Assembly: GCA_021325095.1 (NCBI GenBank)
Contig: JAJPHV010000079.1
Span: 1-64,000, forward strand
Direction: 5' to 3'
Source of the DNA: Chloroflexota bacterium
GTDB taxonomy: Bacteria > Chloroflexota > Anaerolineae > Aggregatilineales > UBA2796
DNA: 64,000 nucleotides
The notes under the pieces were generated by a model. That model made no database searches, was not told the origin of the DNA, and worked only from the letters and a program-made list of their open reading frames with translations. Positions 11,711-20,711 of the stretch are shown in pieces (the stretch's first letter is position 1; every line of letters starts with the position of its first letter). The translations under genes were made by a program, and so were the position numbers.

Positions 11711-13132
11711 CTAATTCGCTGCGGCGCTTGCCCTTCTTGTGCTTGCCGTCAACCCTTCATGCGTCACCTGCTCGTCGCGCCGCAGCAAGATGACGCCACC
11801 GATACTGAGCAGCGCCATGAGCGCCATGAACAACAATAAGCCGTCAACGCCCTGCCAATCCGCAAACGGGCCAGCCAGAAGCGTCCCGCCAAGCTGCCCG
11901 AAGCCCAGCAGGAAAGAATACAGGCCCATCACCATGCCCCGGTTTTCCGGGTGCAGCTCGCTCAGGTCGCTCAGGTAGACCAGCGCTGCCGGGGTGAAGC
12001 CGCTCTCGACCATCACCAGGACGAACATCAGCGGGATCAGCGTCAGCCGTGTCGTGGACGGTTCCTGGATCGGCCCGGTGTGGTTAATCAGCCCGATCAC
12101 GCCCGAGGCGGCAATCACGCCCAGGCTGCTGATCAACATGGCCGTGCTCTTGCGCATTCGCGGCAAGATCAGCGTCCAGAGCAAAATGCCCACGCCAAAG
12201 GCGACGGCGTAGATGCCAAAGGCGATGCCCACCTGCGACCCGCTGAAGGCGTGCGAAAGTGTTTGATCGGGGAAGACGACCACGTGCCGTTCCCCAAACT
12301 CATGCAGGCCCGCCGGTCTTGCCGACGACAGTTGGAAGGTCGAATGGTTGAACAGCACACCCAGGATGGCGGCGACGGCCAACCAGGCCGGGATCAGGTC
12401 GCGCAGGCGCGGGCTGGTCACCAGCTTCCAGTATTGCCGCAGGTCGTGTTTCTCGGCGTGGCTGCCCGGAACTACTTTGACGGAGTGCGCGCTGAGGAAA
12501 ATCAGGGCACTGAGCAGGTAAATGCCCGCATTGAGCAGAAACGCCGTCTGCCCAAACCAGTCCCACAGGCGTCCCCCAAAGACGAAACCTGCCGTCGCGC
12601 CGATCAGGGTCGCCAGCTCGAAGTAGCCGGAAATGCGGCTGCGCAGCCGGGCGTCATTCGACGTGTAGACTGCAATGTAGGCCAGTGACGCCGGGTTGGT
12701 GGTGGCTGCTGCTGCCCCTTCGAGCAGGCGCGTACTGAGCAGCAGGCCCAGGAACAATACGAATTGCAGCGTGGGCGATTGAGGGGTCAGATGCAGCAGC
12801 GACGTTATGATCATCGCCGCCGCCCCGAACAGTGGGCCAATCACCATGTAGCGGCGAGGGCCGTGCCGGTCAATCAGCCCGCCGGCCACAAAGGAGCCGC
12901 CCAGTTCGGTCAGGTAGAAGCTGGCGATGAGCAGCCCGGCCAGCGTGGCGCTGATGTGGTGTGGATGGTGCAGTCCCATCTCGCCATTCTTGGCCGCCAG
13001 GAACAGCCCGGTCAGAATGCCCATCACGCCGCCGCCTGCCCGCAGGAAAAACGTCCCGGCCAGAGCGGCGTACAATGAACGCCGGTCACTGGCGCTTGGC
13101 TTGGCAGGCGTAGCAGTCGCTGAGTATGTCAT
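11711..13132 (-). CDS. Major facilitator superfamily transporter
   Basis: The 473-residue protein has about 12 hydrophobic segments in two halves. The loop between helices 2 and 3 has GGLIDRHGPRRYM, a variant of the MFS motif G-x(3)-D-R-x-G-R-R. Residues 230-300 form a longer central cytoplasmic loop. The C-terminus ends in a short basic tail. The ATG at 13132 follows a GGGGG-rich ribosome site. It stands alone between a dispersed repeat and a hairpin-rich region. Substrate cannot be told; drug or sugar export are the usual possibilities. Confidence 0.85.
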   Translation of the reverse strand: MTYSATATPAKPSASDRRSLYAALAGTFFLRAGGGVMGILTGLFLAAKNGEMGLHHPHHISATLAGLLIASFYLTELGGSFVAGGLIDRHGPRRYMVIGPLFGAAAMIITSLLHLTPQSPTLQFVLFLGLLLSTRLLEGAAAATTNPASLAYIAVYTSNDARLRSRISGYFELATLIGATAGFVFGGRLWDWFGQTAFLLNAGIYLLSALIFLSAHSVKVVPGSHAEKHDLRQYWKLVTSPRLRDLIPAWLAVAAILGVLFNHSTFQLSSARPAGLHEFGERHVVVFPDQTLSHAFSGSQVGIAFGIYAVAFGVGILLWTLILPRMRKSTAMLISSLGVIAASGVIGLINHTGPIQEPSTTRLTLIPLMFVLVMVESGFTPAALVYLSDLSELHPENRGMVMGLYSFLLGFGQLGGTLLAGPFADWQGVDGLLLFMALMALLSIGGVILLRRDEQVTHEGLTASTRRASAAAN

Positions 13133-13181
13133 CCGTTACCCCCGGTTCGGTATGCAGTTATACCGCAGGAATCAGTATAGG

Positions 13182-13205
13182 CTTTCAGCTTATACTTTCA
13201 GCTTA
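13182..13205. promoter_or_regulatory. 11-bp direct repeat upstream of the MFS gene
   Basis: CTTTCAGCTTA occurs twice (13182-13192 and 13195-13205), 13 bases apart, about 50-70 bases upstream of the MFS start codon. On the coding strand it reads TAAGCTGAAAG twice, followed by TATACT, a possible -10 box. The core TAAGCTGAA is also found in the operator arrays near 26.0 and 62.4 kb, but the spacing differs. Confidence 0.4.
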
Positions 13206-13261
13206 CACTGCCAATGCCTTTTCATCAAACTCATATTTGGGGGTGGGCGCAAACCAGGCCC

Positions 13262-13427
13262 AAAAAGGACCCATCCCGCCGGGGTTGGAGCGGGATGGGT
13301 GTGGAGAGAAGGTTGCCTACTGCTACCGCTCTGAGGTTGGCAGTCCCTCAAAGCTCTTCTCGCTTCACCGGGAAGGCCCTGTCTTGCCTGGACAGAGTGA
13401 CTTCCCTCTACGAGCGTTTAACGTCTC
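13262..13427 (-). ncRNA. Candidate structured small RNA ending in a hairpin terminator
   Basis: This gene-free stretch between usp and the MFS gene folds as four successive stems. Coding-strand order is: CGAG/CTCG around CGTT/AACG (13410-13427); GGGAAG/CTTCCC enclosing CTGTC/GACAG (13370-13406); GAGAAG/CTTCTC enclosing TGAGG/CCTCA (13306-13361); and an 11-bp perfect stem (13269-13279 with 13290-13300). On the minus strand the last stem is followed by CCTTTTTGG, like an intrinsic terminator. It may be a processed 3' UTR of usp or a separate RNA. I do not recognise a known RNA or riboswitch family. Confidence 0.4.
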
Positions 13428-13490
13428 GGTGTAGCCGCCGCGACGCCATATGACCTGATCAGGCGACCAGTCATAATGATGGCGATGTTG

Positions 13491-13973
13491 TTAAGACCTG
13501 GCAGCCGGGATAATCAAAACCGGGCAGGGTGAACGGTGCAGCACACCCTCTGCCACGCTGCCAAGCGCGACTCTGCTCAAGCCGGTGCGCCCATGCGTTG
13601 CCATGATGATTACATCAAAGCCGTCGCGGGCGACGCTTACAATCGTATCGACGACATTCCCAGGCCGAACTTCGACGGTCACTTCCATGCCGACCTGCTC
13701 CAGCCACTCGCTGACCTGCCGGAGATAATCCTCCCGTGCATGAATCAATCTTGGGTCGGTAGTGGGACGCAGTGGCGGCCATTGCTCATTCGTGATGGCG
13801 ACGGATTGTCCCATCGCGCTGGCAAGGGCTGCGATCTCGCTGACGCGATCTTCGGCCATCACCGACAGAAGATGGATTTGTGCGCCCGGCGCAGCCACCT
13901 CCAACGTGTGCTGCAAGGCCAGTTCAGCGAGTTTCGAGCCGTCGAGGGTCACGAGTATCTTCTGGTAGCCCAT
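13491..13973 (-). CDS. Universal stress protein, UspA family
   Basis: The 160-residue protein starts MGYQKILVTLDGSKLAE and ends with the ATP-binding motif ATHGRTGLSRVALGSVAE plus SPCPVLII, the G-x2-G-x9-G-S/T pattern of nucleotide-binding UspA proteins. The frame continues further upstream, but that part is Arg/Pro-rich and overlaps the BON gene. The GGAG at about 13982 is 8 bases from the ATG at 13973, which I prefer to the ATG at 13979. Upstream on the same strand is a BON-domain protein, and downstream a hairpin terminator follows. The pairing suggests envelope or general stress tolerance. Confidence 0.9.
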   Translation of the reverse strand: MGYQKILVTLDGSKLAELALQHTLEVAAPGAQIHLLSVMAEDRVSEIAALASAMGQSVAITNEQWPPLRPTTDPRLIHAREDYLRQVSEWLEQVGMEVTVEVRPGNVVDTIVSVARDGFDVIIMATHGRTGLSRVALGSVAEGVLHRSPCPVLIIPAARS

Positions 13974-13992
13974 CGTCATCGCTCCTGTCGCC

Positions 13993-14274
13993 TCACGATT
14001 TCCTCGTTGGAACCAGCGGCCAGCAGCTACGGGTGGTGGCGATCTGATTGAAGACCAACCTGACGCCGGGAATGGTTTGGGCAATCTGTACGGCCTCGTC
14101 TGACACGCCCTGGCTGTGGACGCGCCCGCGCAAGACAACTTCACCATGCTTGTTGGCAACAACATGCACGCGCTCAATGGTCCTGCCTGGCTGGTCTTTC
14201 GACCATTCGCGCAGCGCCAGTTCCACCCTCAGCTTAAGATCAATGTCAATCGATGGGCCGTAATCCCTTGCCAT
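13993..14274 (-). CDS. BON-domain protein
   Basis: The 93-residue protein is essentially one BON domain: a helix rich in charged residues, then VHVVANKHGEVVLRGRVHSQGVSDEAVQIAQTIPGVRLVFNQI. BON domains, as in OsmY, bind phospholipids or stabilise membranes. No signal peptide is visible, so it is probably cytoplasmic, unlike periplasmic OsmY. It sits 19 bases upstream of the uspA-like gene on the same strand, so the two probably form one stress operon. The divergent neighbour is lon. Confidence 0.82.
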   Translation of the reverse strand: MARDYGPSIDIDLKLRVELALREWSKDQPGRTIERVHVVANKHGEVVLRGRVHSQGVSDEAVQIAQTIPGVRLVFNQIATTRSCWPLVPTRKS

Positions 14275-14360
14275 GTTTCAACCCTCGGCCAAGCTCCTCT
14301 CCACTGGTGACAATAGCTTACCGGAGAACGGTTCGTCGTTGGTCACAGGTTCGTGGTGAT

Positions 14361-14394
14361 ATTTGTCACAAATTGGCCCGGCTGCCTGGCAGCC
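14361..14394. promoter_or_regulatory. Two palindromes between BON and lon
   Basis: ATTTGT-C-ACAAAT (14361-14373) and GGCTGCC-T-GGCAGCC (14380-14394) are perfect inverted repeats in the shared upstream region of two divergent stress-related genes. They are plausible operator sites, but no family of regulator can be named. Confidence 0.3.
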
Positions 14395-14529
14395 GCTTCT
14401 GACAGACTCTCTATGAGAATCTAATTTAGTTCTGATGTGAACGATATATAAGACCAATAGGCTTGATGTATTGTGGTTTATCATTTGCCAATCAAGCGAC
14501 TTGAAAAACTCAAGTGAGGAGCAAAGCCA

Positions 14530-17001
14530 ATGTTTGGAGCCACTGAACACAAAGTCGGCGATATTCTGGCAAACCTGCCAGATGAACTGCCAGTGCTCCC
14601 GCTCCGCAATATGGTTGCCTTTCCTTTTACGATGCTGCCGATTGCAGTGGGTGTGCCGCGCTCGGTGAGGCTCGTTCAGGACGCCGTGCAGGGCAACCAT
14701 CTGGTCGTCCTCGTCACATCGCATAATCCCGAAATTGATGAGCCAACCGCTGAACAGGTTCACCAGATCGGCGGCCTGGCAGTCATCCAGCGCGCCGCGC
14801 AGGGCGAGGACAACAGTGTGCAGTTGGTTGTGCATGTGCTGGAGCGAGTACGCATCACGGCCTGGACGGCCAGCGAGCCGTACCTGAAGGCGCGGATCGA
14901 GCTTGCCCCGGATACCGAGGAAGATTCCCCGGAAAGCGAAGCGCTGCGCCGGAGTCTGATCAATATTGCGCGGGAAGTTGTGGCGCTGATGCCCAACGTC
15001 CCCAACGAAGTTGGGGATTTCCTGGAACAGATCGAAACCAACCGTCTGTTGACCTACGTGATCGCCGCCAATTCCCGGATGGATGTGCCGGATCGCCAGG
15101 AACTGCTCGAAATGGACAGCGTAAACGCGAAAATGCGCAAGCTGATCCAGATTCTCGCGCAGGAAAAGGAAGTGCTGGCGCTTGGTCAGAAGATCACTGC
15201 GGAAACGCAGGAGAAGCTCGGCAAAGAGCAGCGTGAATTCTTCTTGCGCCGCCAGTTGGAATCGATCCGCAAGGAACTGGGCGAGGTAGACGACGAAGCG
15301 GCGGACATCGAAAACTACCGGGACAAGATCGAGAAAGCCGGTCTGCCCAAAGAAGCCTACGAGCAGGCCACCCGTGAATTGAAGCGGATGGAACGCCTGT
15401 CGGCACAGTCAGCGGAATACGGCGTGATTCGCTCTTATCTGGACTGGCTGATCGAACTGCCCTGGAACAAGCTCAGTGAGGATAACCTGGACATCGAGAA
15501 CGCGCGGCGCGTTCTGGATGAAGACCACTACGATCTTAAGGAAGTCAAGAATCGCATCCTCGAATTCCTGGCTGTGCGCAAGCTGGCGAAGGAACGCGCT
15601 GCCGAGGGCGAGGAAGCGGATGCAGAAACGAAGGAAGCGCTGGGTACGATCCTGTTGTTCGTCGGCCCGCACGGAGTCGGCAAGACCAGCCTGGGCAAAT
15701 CCATTGCTCGCGCCCTGGGCCGCGAATTCACCCGCATGAGCCTGGGCGGAATGCGCGATGAAGCGGAAATCCGGGGCCATCGCCGCACGTACATTGGCGC
15801 GATGCCGGGGCGTCTGATCCAGGCATTGAAGCGCGTTGGTACGCGCAACCCGGTTTTCATGCTGGATGAGGTCGATAAGATCGGCGCGGACTGGCGCGGC
15901 GACCCCGCCAGTGCGCTGCTGGAAGTGCTCGACCCGCAGCAGAACAATTCGTTCCGCGATCACTACCTGGATGTAGATTTCGACCTGAGCGACATTATTT
16001 TCATCACCACTGCCAACCAGCTCGACACCATTCCGGGGCCGCTGCTAGACCGTATGGAAGTCATCCAGCTTGACGGCTACACCGAGTACGAGAAAATCAA
16101 GATCGCTCAGGAACACCTGATCAAGCGCCAGTTGCGTGCCAACAGCCTGCACGCCGACGAAGTGACCTTTGAAGAAGCGGCGCTCCGTAAGCTGATCCGC
16201 GAGTACACCCGCGAGGCAGGCGTCCGTAACCTGGAACGCGAGATCGGCGCGGTCATGCGCAAGGCCGCTATCCACATTGCGGCAGGCGATACCAAGACAG
16301 TTCACGTCACACCTGACCTGGTGCGTGAATACCTGGGCAAGCCGCGCTTCCGCTTCGAGGTCGGGGAGCAAACCAAGATCCCGGGCGTGGCGACGGGCCT
16401 GGCCTGGACGCCTGTTGGCGGCGACGTGCTGTTCGTGGAGGCGGCGCGCAGTCGCGGGCACGGCAACCTGACCATCACCGGTCAGCTTGGCAAGGTCATG
16501 GAAGAAAGTGTTCGCATTGCGCACAGTTACCTGAAAGCACACGCCCAGGAACTGGGCATTGACGAAGAACGCTTTGAGAACTCGGACTTCCACATCCACG
16601 TGCCAGAAGGTGCAGTGCCCAAGGACGGGCCGAGCGCTGGCGTTACGATGACGACGGCCCTCTACAGCCTGTTGATTGGTCGGCCTGTGCGGCCCGATGT
16701 GGCGATGACGGGTGAGATCACCCTGCGCGGCAAGGTAACACCCGTGGGTGGCATCAAGATGAAGGTGCTGGCGGCACACCGTGCCGGACTGCGCACCATC
16801 ATCCTGCCGGAACGCAACATGGACGACCTGGACGAACTGCCGGAGGATGTGCGCAACGACCTGACCTTCGTGCCTGTCGAGCGGATCGATCAGGTCCTGG
16901 AGACGGCCATCCAGAAACCGGAGACTGCGGCGGAGCACAAGAAGCAAAATGAGAACGGACGGCAGACGCAGCCCCTGGCCGCCTCCGCCGACGCACAGTA
17001 A
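14530..17001 (+). CDS. lon: ATP-dependent protease Lon (LonA)
   Basis: The 823-residue protein has the full LonA layout: N-terminal substrate-binding domain (about 20-210), coiled region, AAA+ module and C-terminal protease. Walker A is GPHGVGKTS around K385, with H where most Lon proteins have P. Walker B is [10 protein letters not shown]. The catalytic dyad is S702 in PKDGPSAGV and K745 in [11 protein letters not shown], where M replaces the usual E. It degrades damaged and regulatory proteins in the cytoplasm. The ATG has an AGGAG 9 bases upstream. A strong terminator follows, so it is probably a single-gene unit. The tail after residue 800 is Gln/Asn-rich and lineage-specific. Confidence 0.97.
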   Translation: MFGATEHKVGDILANLPDELPVLPLRNMVAFPFTMLPIAVGVPRSVRLVQDAVQGNHLVVLVTSHNPEIDEPTAEQVHQIGGLAVIQRAAQGEDNSVQLVVHVLERVRITAWTASEPYLKARIELAPDTEEDSPESEALRRSLINIAREVVALMPNVPNEVGDFLEQIETNRLLTYVIAANSRMDVPDRQELLEMDSVNAKMRKLIQILAQEKEVLALGQKITAETQEKLGKEQREFFLRRQLESIRKELGEVDDEAADIENYRDKIEKAGLPKEAYEQATRELKRMERLSAQSAEYGVIRSYLDWLIELPWNKLSEDNLDIENARRVLDEDHYDLKEVKNRILEFLAVRKLAKERAAEGEEADAETKEALGTILLFVGPHGVGKTSLGKSIARALGREFTRMSLGGMRDEAEIRGHRRTYIGAMPGRLIQALKRVGTRNPVFMLDEVDKIGADWRGDPASALLEVLDPQQNNSFRDHYLDVDFDLSDIIFITTANQLDTIPGPLLDRMEVIQLDGYTEYEKIKIAQEHLIKRQLRANSLHADEVTFEEAALRKLIREYTREAGVRNLEREIGAVMRKAAIHIAAGDTKTVHVTPDLVREYLGKPRFRFEVGEQTKIPGVATGLAWTPVGGDVLFVEAARSRGHGNLTITGQLGKVMEESVRIAHSYLKAHAQELGIDEERFENSDFHIHVPEGAVPKDGPSAGVTMTTALYSLLIGRPVRPDVAMTGEITLRGKVTPVGGIKMKVLAAHRAGLRTIILPERNMDDLDELPEDVRNDLTFVPVERIDQVLETAIQKPETAAEHKKQNENGRQTQPLAASADAQ

Positions 17002-17007
17002 CCTTTC

Positions 17008-17043
17008 ATCCCCTTCCTCAGCGTGTCAAGGAAGGGGATTTTT
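17008..17043 (+). terminator. Intrinsic terminator of lon
   Basis: ATCCCCTTCCT (17008-17018) pairs perfectly with AGGAAGGGGAT (17029-17039) around a 10-base loop, and a run of five T follows. It begins 7 bases after the lon stop codon. Confidence 0.92.
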
Positions 17044-17131
17044 ATCTCAGCACGTTGATCCCAGACAGTTATGCTGGCGGGGTTGTCCTCGGCGATGCGC
17101 GAAGAAACCTGCGCTTACCGCTCAGTCCTGA

Positions 17132-17815
17132 TCACTCCCCCGGCGGAATATCAACCAGCATCGGCCCGCCGAGCGCTGCCACCGCTGCCTGGATGGCCGC
17201 AACGCTGGCGTTCACATCGCCGTCGCTGTCGCCGGGCAGCAGGCTGACCGCACCCTCGGCTGCTTCGCCGGTGCTGGCTGTCACGATCCCGTGCTGGCAA
17301 GCAATCCGCAGTTCCGCGATCCGCTCGGAAGGGTTTTCGTCTTCCCAACGGCGATCCGGCGTGATCCCGACGGCGCGCAGGCTGCGGTAGACGCGCTCCA
17401 CGAACCAATCCGCCTTGCTGTACAGGTCGGCGATGGTGCGGGCATTGATAAAGCGATCCCAGGTCGTGTACAGGAAGCTGATCGGGCGGTGTGTTGGGTT
17501 CAGGATGGGTGGTATCTTTTCTTGCAGGTCGCCGAACTGGATTTTGTAGTACAGGTGATTGGCGTGCTTGTGGTTGGCCTCATTGGGGAGCAGATCGCGC
17601 CGCCGTACCAGTTCGTGCCCTGTCCGGCGCGCAAAGTAGCGAATGCCGCCATTCTGGTCTTTAAAGTAGCCGCTGAGGTAAAAAGCCACGTATTCGGTGT
17701 CGATGGTGCGCGGCGCACGGTCTCGCGGGATGCGATACCAGTGTTCGCGCCGCGCCACCTCAAAGTCACGCTTGCGGTTGATCACGCCGACCAGCACGCG
17801 ATCTTCGGGGTACAT
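17132..17815 (-). CDS. Conserved hypothetical protein
   Basis: This is a 227-residue soluble protein starting MYPEDRVLVGVINRKRDFEVA. Notable motifs are REHWYRIPRDRAP, EYVAFYLSGYF, RRTGHE and the long basic/aromatic middle (TTWDRFINARTIADLYSKADWFVERVYR). I do not recognise a named family; the REHWYRIP element near the N-terminus looks like that of conserved proteins with a PUA/EVE-like fold, but this is only an impression. The start at 17815 lies 11 bases after the stop of the PLP-enzyme gene, so they are probably co-transcribed. A longer frame to 17872 exists but would overlap that gene. Confidence 0.65.
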   Translation of the reverse strand: MYPEDRVLVGVINRKRDFEVARREHWYRIPRDRAPRTIDTEYVAFYLSGYFKDQNGGIRYFARRTGHELVRRRDLLPNEANHKHANHLYYKIQFGDLQEKIPPILNPTHRPISFLYTTWDRFINARTIADLYSKADWFVERVYRSLRAVGITPDRRWEDENPSERIAELRIACQHGIVTASTGEAAEGAVSLLPGDSDGDVNASVAAIQAAVAALGGPMLVDIPPGE

Positions 17816-17825
17816 CAGGCTCAGG

Positions 17826-19220
17826 TCATGCCGTGACGGGCGATTGTTGGCGGGCAGCCAGCAGCCGGGCATCGATCTCGGCCACGCGCGCCTGGTGCTT
17901 CAACCACCATTCGGGGTTCTTCTGCGCGTCCAGTTCTTCAACTGTTTTGCCCTGCTGCTCCACCCAGGTGTAATACTTCAGGTTGTGCCAGCGGGTACGG
18001 TTTTCGAGCGTGCCAAGCTGCACCCAATCTGTTGTCGCAGCATGAAAGACACCCTCGACGCGACCCACCGCCGCCGCTATGTCCAGCCGCCCGAACCGTT
18101 CGCGCATATCGTCCATGACGCTGTGATAGCGATCCAGCGAGTCGGTGGCAATGGTAGCGATCACGTCGCCCTGACCAAACTTGAAATACTTGGCCGTCTT
18201 GATCGCGCCCAGGATGTTGCAGATGCCGCTGATGCCGAACAAGGTGCTCATCTTCTCGACAGTGGGCGCGTCAATACCGTAGCGCTCGACCAGTGCCCGA
18301 CAGCCTTCCTCCTCACTCAACAGTTGGAGGCCCTTCTTGCACTGCATGTCGTCGATGCACATCAGGGCATCCATGTTGTTGACGTTGTGAATCCACGTCA
18401 CGTGTTTATCGCCAATGCCCTGGATGTCGTGAACACCGTAACCGTTGTTGAACAGCGTCGGGCACTGGATCGGCTCCAGCCCGACGATCAGGTGGCCGGG
18501 AAACGCCTGCTTGAGCCGGTCTCCAGCGGCGATGGTTCCGGCGCTGCCCATCGCGGAGCAAAAGGCGTTAATCACGCCGCGCCCGATGCCCTGCTGCTTG
18601 AGTTCTGCCGCCAGTTCCACCAGCGTATTGCCCGTCACGTGGTAGTGGAAGCGATAGTTGCCCATCACCTCGAACTGGTTCAGGATGCGGATATTCGGGT
18701 CGCTGGCGCGCAGTTCGTGTGTCTTGTCGTAGATTTCCTTGACGTTGCTCTCCGAGCCAACCGTCTTGATCACCTTCGCCCCATAGCTCTCGATGCGCTC
18801 AAAGCGTTCGCGGCTCATGCCTTCGGGCAGGACGACCAGGCTCTTGCAGCCCATCCGTCCGCCGACCCAGGCCCCGCCAATGCCATAGTTGCCGGTGGAG
18901 GGCCACACAAGCGTATGTCTGGCCGGGTCAACTTCCCCGAAGAGTTCCATTTCCAGCAGCACGGAATAGGCTGCGCCAACCTTGTGGCTGCCCGACGGAA
19001 ACTCCTTGCCGTACAGCACCACGATGTCGGCGTCCACGCCCGTCAACGCTTTGGGCAAAACGATGTAATAAGCATTGCCCTCCGGGTCACGCCAGGTGAT
19101 ATTAAACAGGTTGATCGGATCAAGCGGCGCTTCGCGGCGTGCTGCCGCGGCGCGGGCACGAATGACGGGGTCGATGCGCTGCGGATGCAGCATTTCCTCG
19201 AATGTGGGGCCAGTGATCAT
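17826..19220 (-). CDS. Fold-type II PLP-dependent enzyme (cysteine/threonine synthase-like)
   Basis: The 464-residue protein carries the fold-type II PLP lysine in PSGSHKVGAAYS near residue 97 and the substrate and phosphate loops PSTGNYGIGGAW and CSAMGSAGTIAAGD. Enzymes of this fold catalyse beta-replacement or beta/gamma-elimination on amino acids. The N-terminal segment (PTFEEMLHPQRIDPVIR) and the long C-terminal extension of about 90 residues make it larger than O-acetylserine sulfhydrylase and unlike TrpB or ThrC, so the substrate is not assigned. A clear AAAGGA precedes the ATG. It lies upstream of a conserved hypothetical gene. Confidence 0.75.
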   Translation of the reverse strand: MITGPTFEEMLHPQRIDPVIRARAAAARREAPLDPINLFNITWRDPEGNAYYIVLPKALTGVDADIVVLYGKEFPSGSHKVGAAYSVLLEMELFGEVDPARHTLVWPSTGNYGIGGAWVGGRMGCKSLVVLPEGMSRERFERIESYGAKVIKTVGSESNVKEIYDKTHELRASDPNIRILNQFEVMGNYRFHYHVTGNTLVELAAELKQQGIGRGVINAFCSAMGSAGTIAAGDRLKQAFPGHLIVGLEPIQCPTLFNNGYGVHDIQGIGDKHVTWIHNVNNMDALMCIDDMQCKKGLQLLSEEEGCRALVERYGIDAPTVEKMSTLFGISGICNILGAIKTAKYFKFGQGDVIATIATDSLDRYHSVMDDMRERFGRLDIAAAVGRVEGVFHAATTDWVQLGTLENRTRWHNLKYYTWVEQQGKTVEELDAQKNPEWWLKHQARVAEIDARLLAARQQSPVTA

Positions 19221-19292
19221 GAATTGTCCTTTTTACGCCAGTTCCCATCCTGGAACCGAATGGCTGGCTAATCTGTCCAGTGCAAGCCGCAA

Positions 19293-19523
19293 TTATGCCT
19301 CGTCCAGCAGCGAACGCTCTAGAGTCTTCATGCGGTTGTAGGCCAGATCGCGCAGATCGGCCAGTTCGCGGTAATGGGTGTATTCCTCGTCGGTCAGTTG
19401 ATCGGAGTGACCACCCCGTGACTGTAACAACTGGTCAATCTGCTCGTCCAGCGCTTCATAATCCAGAACCGACTGCCGATACTGCTGCGCTTTTTCCGCC
19501 AGATTTTGCGTGTTGTCCGTCAC
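19293..19523 (-). CDS. Small helical hypothetical protein
   Basis: The 76-residue product is almost wholly alpha-helical and acidic, with heptad-like patterns (AEKAQQYRQSVLDYEALDEQ and YRELADLRDLAYNRMKTLE), consistent with a short coiled coil. The GTG at 19523 has a GGGGG stretch 5 bases upstream and is the best start; a TTG at 19541 would overlap the preceding glycosyltransferase stop. It appears to be the last gene of the glycosyltransferase transcript. No family was recognised. Confidence 0.55.
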   Translation of the reverse strand: MTDNTQNLAEKAQQYRQSVLDYEALDEQIDQLLQSRGGHSDQLTDEEYTHYRELADLRDLAYNRMKTLERSLLDEA

Positions 19524-19537
19524 GATTGCCCCCGTTA

Positions 19538-20668
19538 TCAATCAGAACCGGTCACTTCTTGTGGCAAAACACCTGTTCCGGCTGCTGGTTTCGCGCGGGT
19601 TAGCGATTCGCCCGATTCCGGCGCTGAACTGACTGCCGACGTAACACGACTGCCTGACACTCCGCCTGGAAGGCGATGCCGGCTGCTTCCGCCCTCTTTG
19701 TCGTCAAACCCGAAGGTGTCAGCGACGATGTACAGAGGCCGCCCGCGCACCTCGTCGTAAGTCCGGGCGATGTACTGGCCCATCACGAAGAAAAAGAGAA
19801 ACTGGAACGACCCGACCAGCAGCACGACAACAATGGCCGTCGCCTGCCCTTCAAACAAGAGTTTACCTGTCGCCAGCCGCAGGAACGCGACCACCGGAAT
19901 GCCCAACACCGACAGGACAAACAGTACCAGGCTGGCATAGATGGCCGTCTGGAGCGGGTAGTACGAGAAACCGGTGATGGCGTCCCAGGCCAGCTTGATC
20001 ATCTTGCGCAGCGGGTAATTGGTTGTGCCGAACCGGCGCACATCCCGATCATAGAGCACGCCCGTCTGCCGGAAGCCGACCCAACTGGTCATACCCCGGA
20101 TGAAACGGTTGTGCTCGCGCATACTGCTGACCGCATCGACCACCCGCCGATCCATCAGGCGGAAATCGCCCGTATCCAGTGGAATGTTCACGTCGGTGAT
20201 GCGGTAAATCATACGGTAAAACAGTTTTGCTGTGAGCAGCTTGAACCACGTTTCGCCAGGGCGCTTATTGCGCACGGCGTACACCACCTCGTAGCCCTGC
20301 TTCCACTTCTCGATCAGCTTCAGGATCGTTTCGGGCGGGTCCTGGAGATCGGAGTCGATGATAATTACGGCATCGCCTGAGGCGAAGTCCATCCCGGCAG
20401 TTACGGCGATCTGGTGGCCGAAATTACGCGCGAAGTCGATCAGCTTGACACGGGGGTCTTTGGCGTTCAATTCGCGCATCAGTTCCAGCGACTCGTCGCG
20501 GCTGCCATCGTTGACGAGCACCAACTCCCAGGGTTCGCCCGTTGCATCCATCGTTTTGCGAACGCGTTCGTAAAATTCAGGAATGCTCCTGGCTTCGTTG
20601 TAGATGGGCGCAACAACCGAGAACACCGGCTTTTGAACCGAACCAGCCTGTATTTCCATACTTGCCAT
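19538..20668 (-). CDS. GtrB/DPM1-like membrane glycosyltransferase
   Basis: The 376-residue protein has an N-terminal GT-A domain (VVAPIYNEARSIPEFYERV; LVNDGSRDES; IIIDSDLQDPPE) and two C-terminal transmembrane segments near 240-260 and 280-305. That is the plan of GtrB/ArnC-type polyprenyl-phosphate glycosyltransferases, which load glucose or similar sugars onto undecaprenyl phosphate. A Ser/Gly-rich tail of about 45 residues follows the second membrane segment and is unusual for the family. It is the second such enzyme in the window; the one at 5.7-6.4 kb lacks the membrane anchors. Confidence 0.85.
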   Translation of the reverse strand: MASMEIQAGSVQKPVFSVVAPIYNEARSIPEFYERVRKTMDATGEPWELVLVNDGSRDESLELMRELNAKDPRVKLIDFARNFGHQIAVTAGMDFASGDAVIIIDSDLQDPPETILKLIEKWKQGYEVVYAVRNKRPGETWFKLLTAKLFYRMIYRITDVNIPLDTGDFRLMDRRVVDAVSSMREHNRFIRGMTSWVGFRQTGVLYDRDVRRFGTTNYPLRKMIKLAWDAITGFSYYPLQTAIYASLVLFVLSVLGIPVVAFLRLATGKLLFEGQATAIVVVLLVGSFQFLFFFVMGQYIARTYDEVRGRPLYIVADTFGFDDKEGGSSRHRLPGGVSGSRVTSAVSSAPESGESLTRAKPAAGTGVLPQEVTGSD

Positions 20669-20711
20669 TTTATCAGAACTTGCCTGCTGACTCCATCGCC
20701 TATTTGTACCG

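Noticed and set aside
16045..16947. A 300-codon minus-strand frame opposite lon
   Set aside because: It overlaps the conserved AAA+ and protease parts of Lon and has only His/Val-rich shadow composition.
17697..19271. A 524-codon plus-strand frame opposite the PLP enzyme
   Set aside because: The minus strand encodes a recognisable PLP enzyme with its lysine motif; the plus-strand frame has no family pattern.
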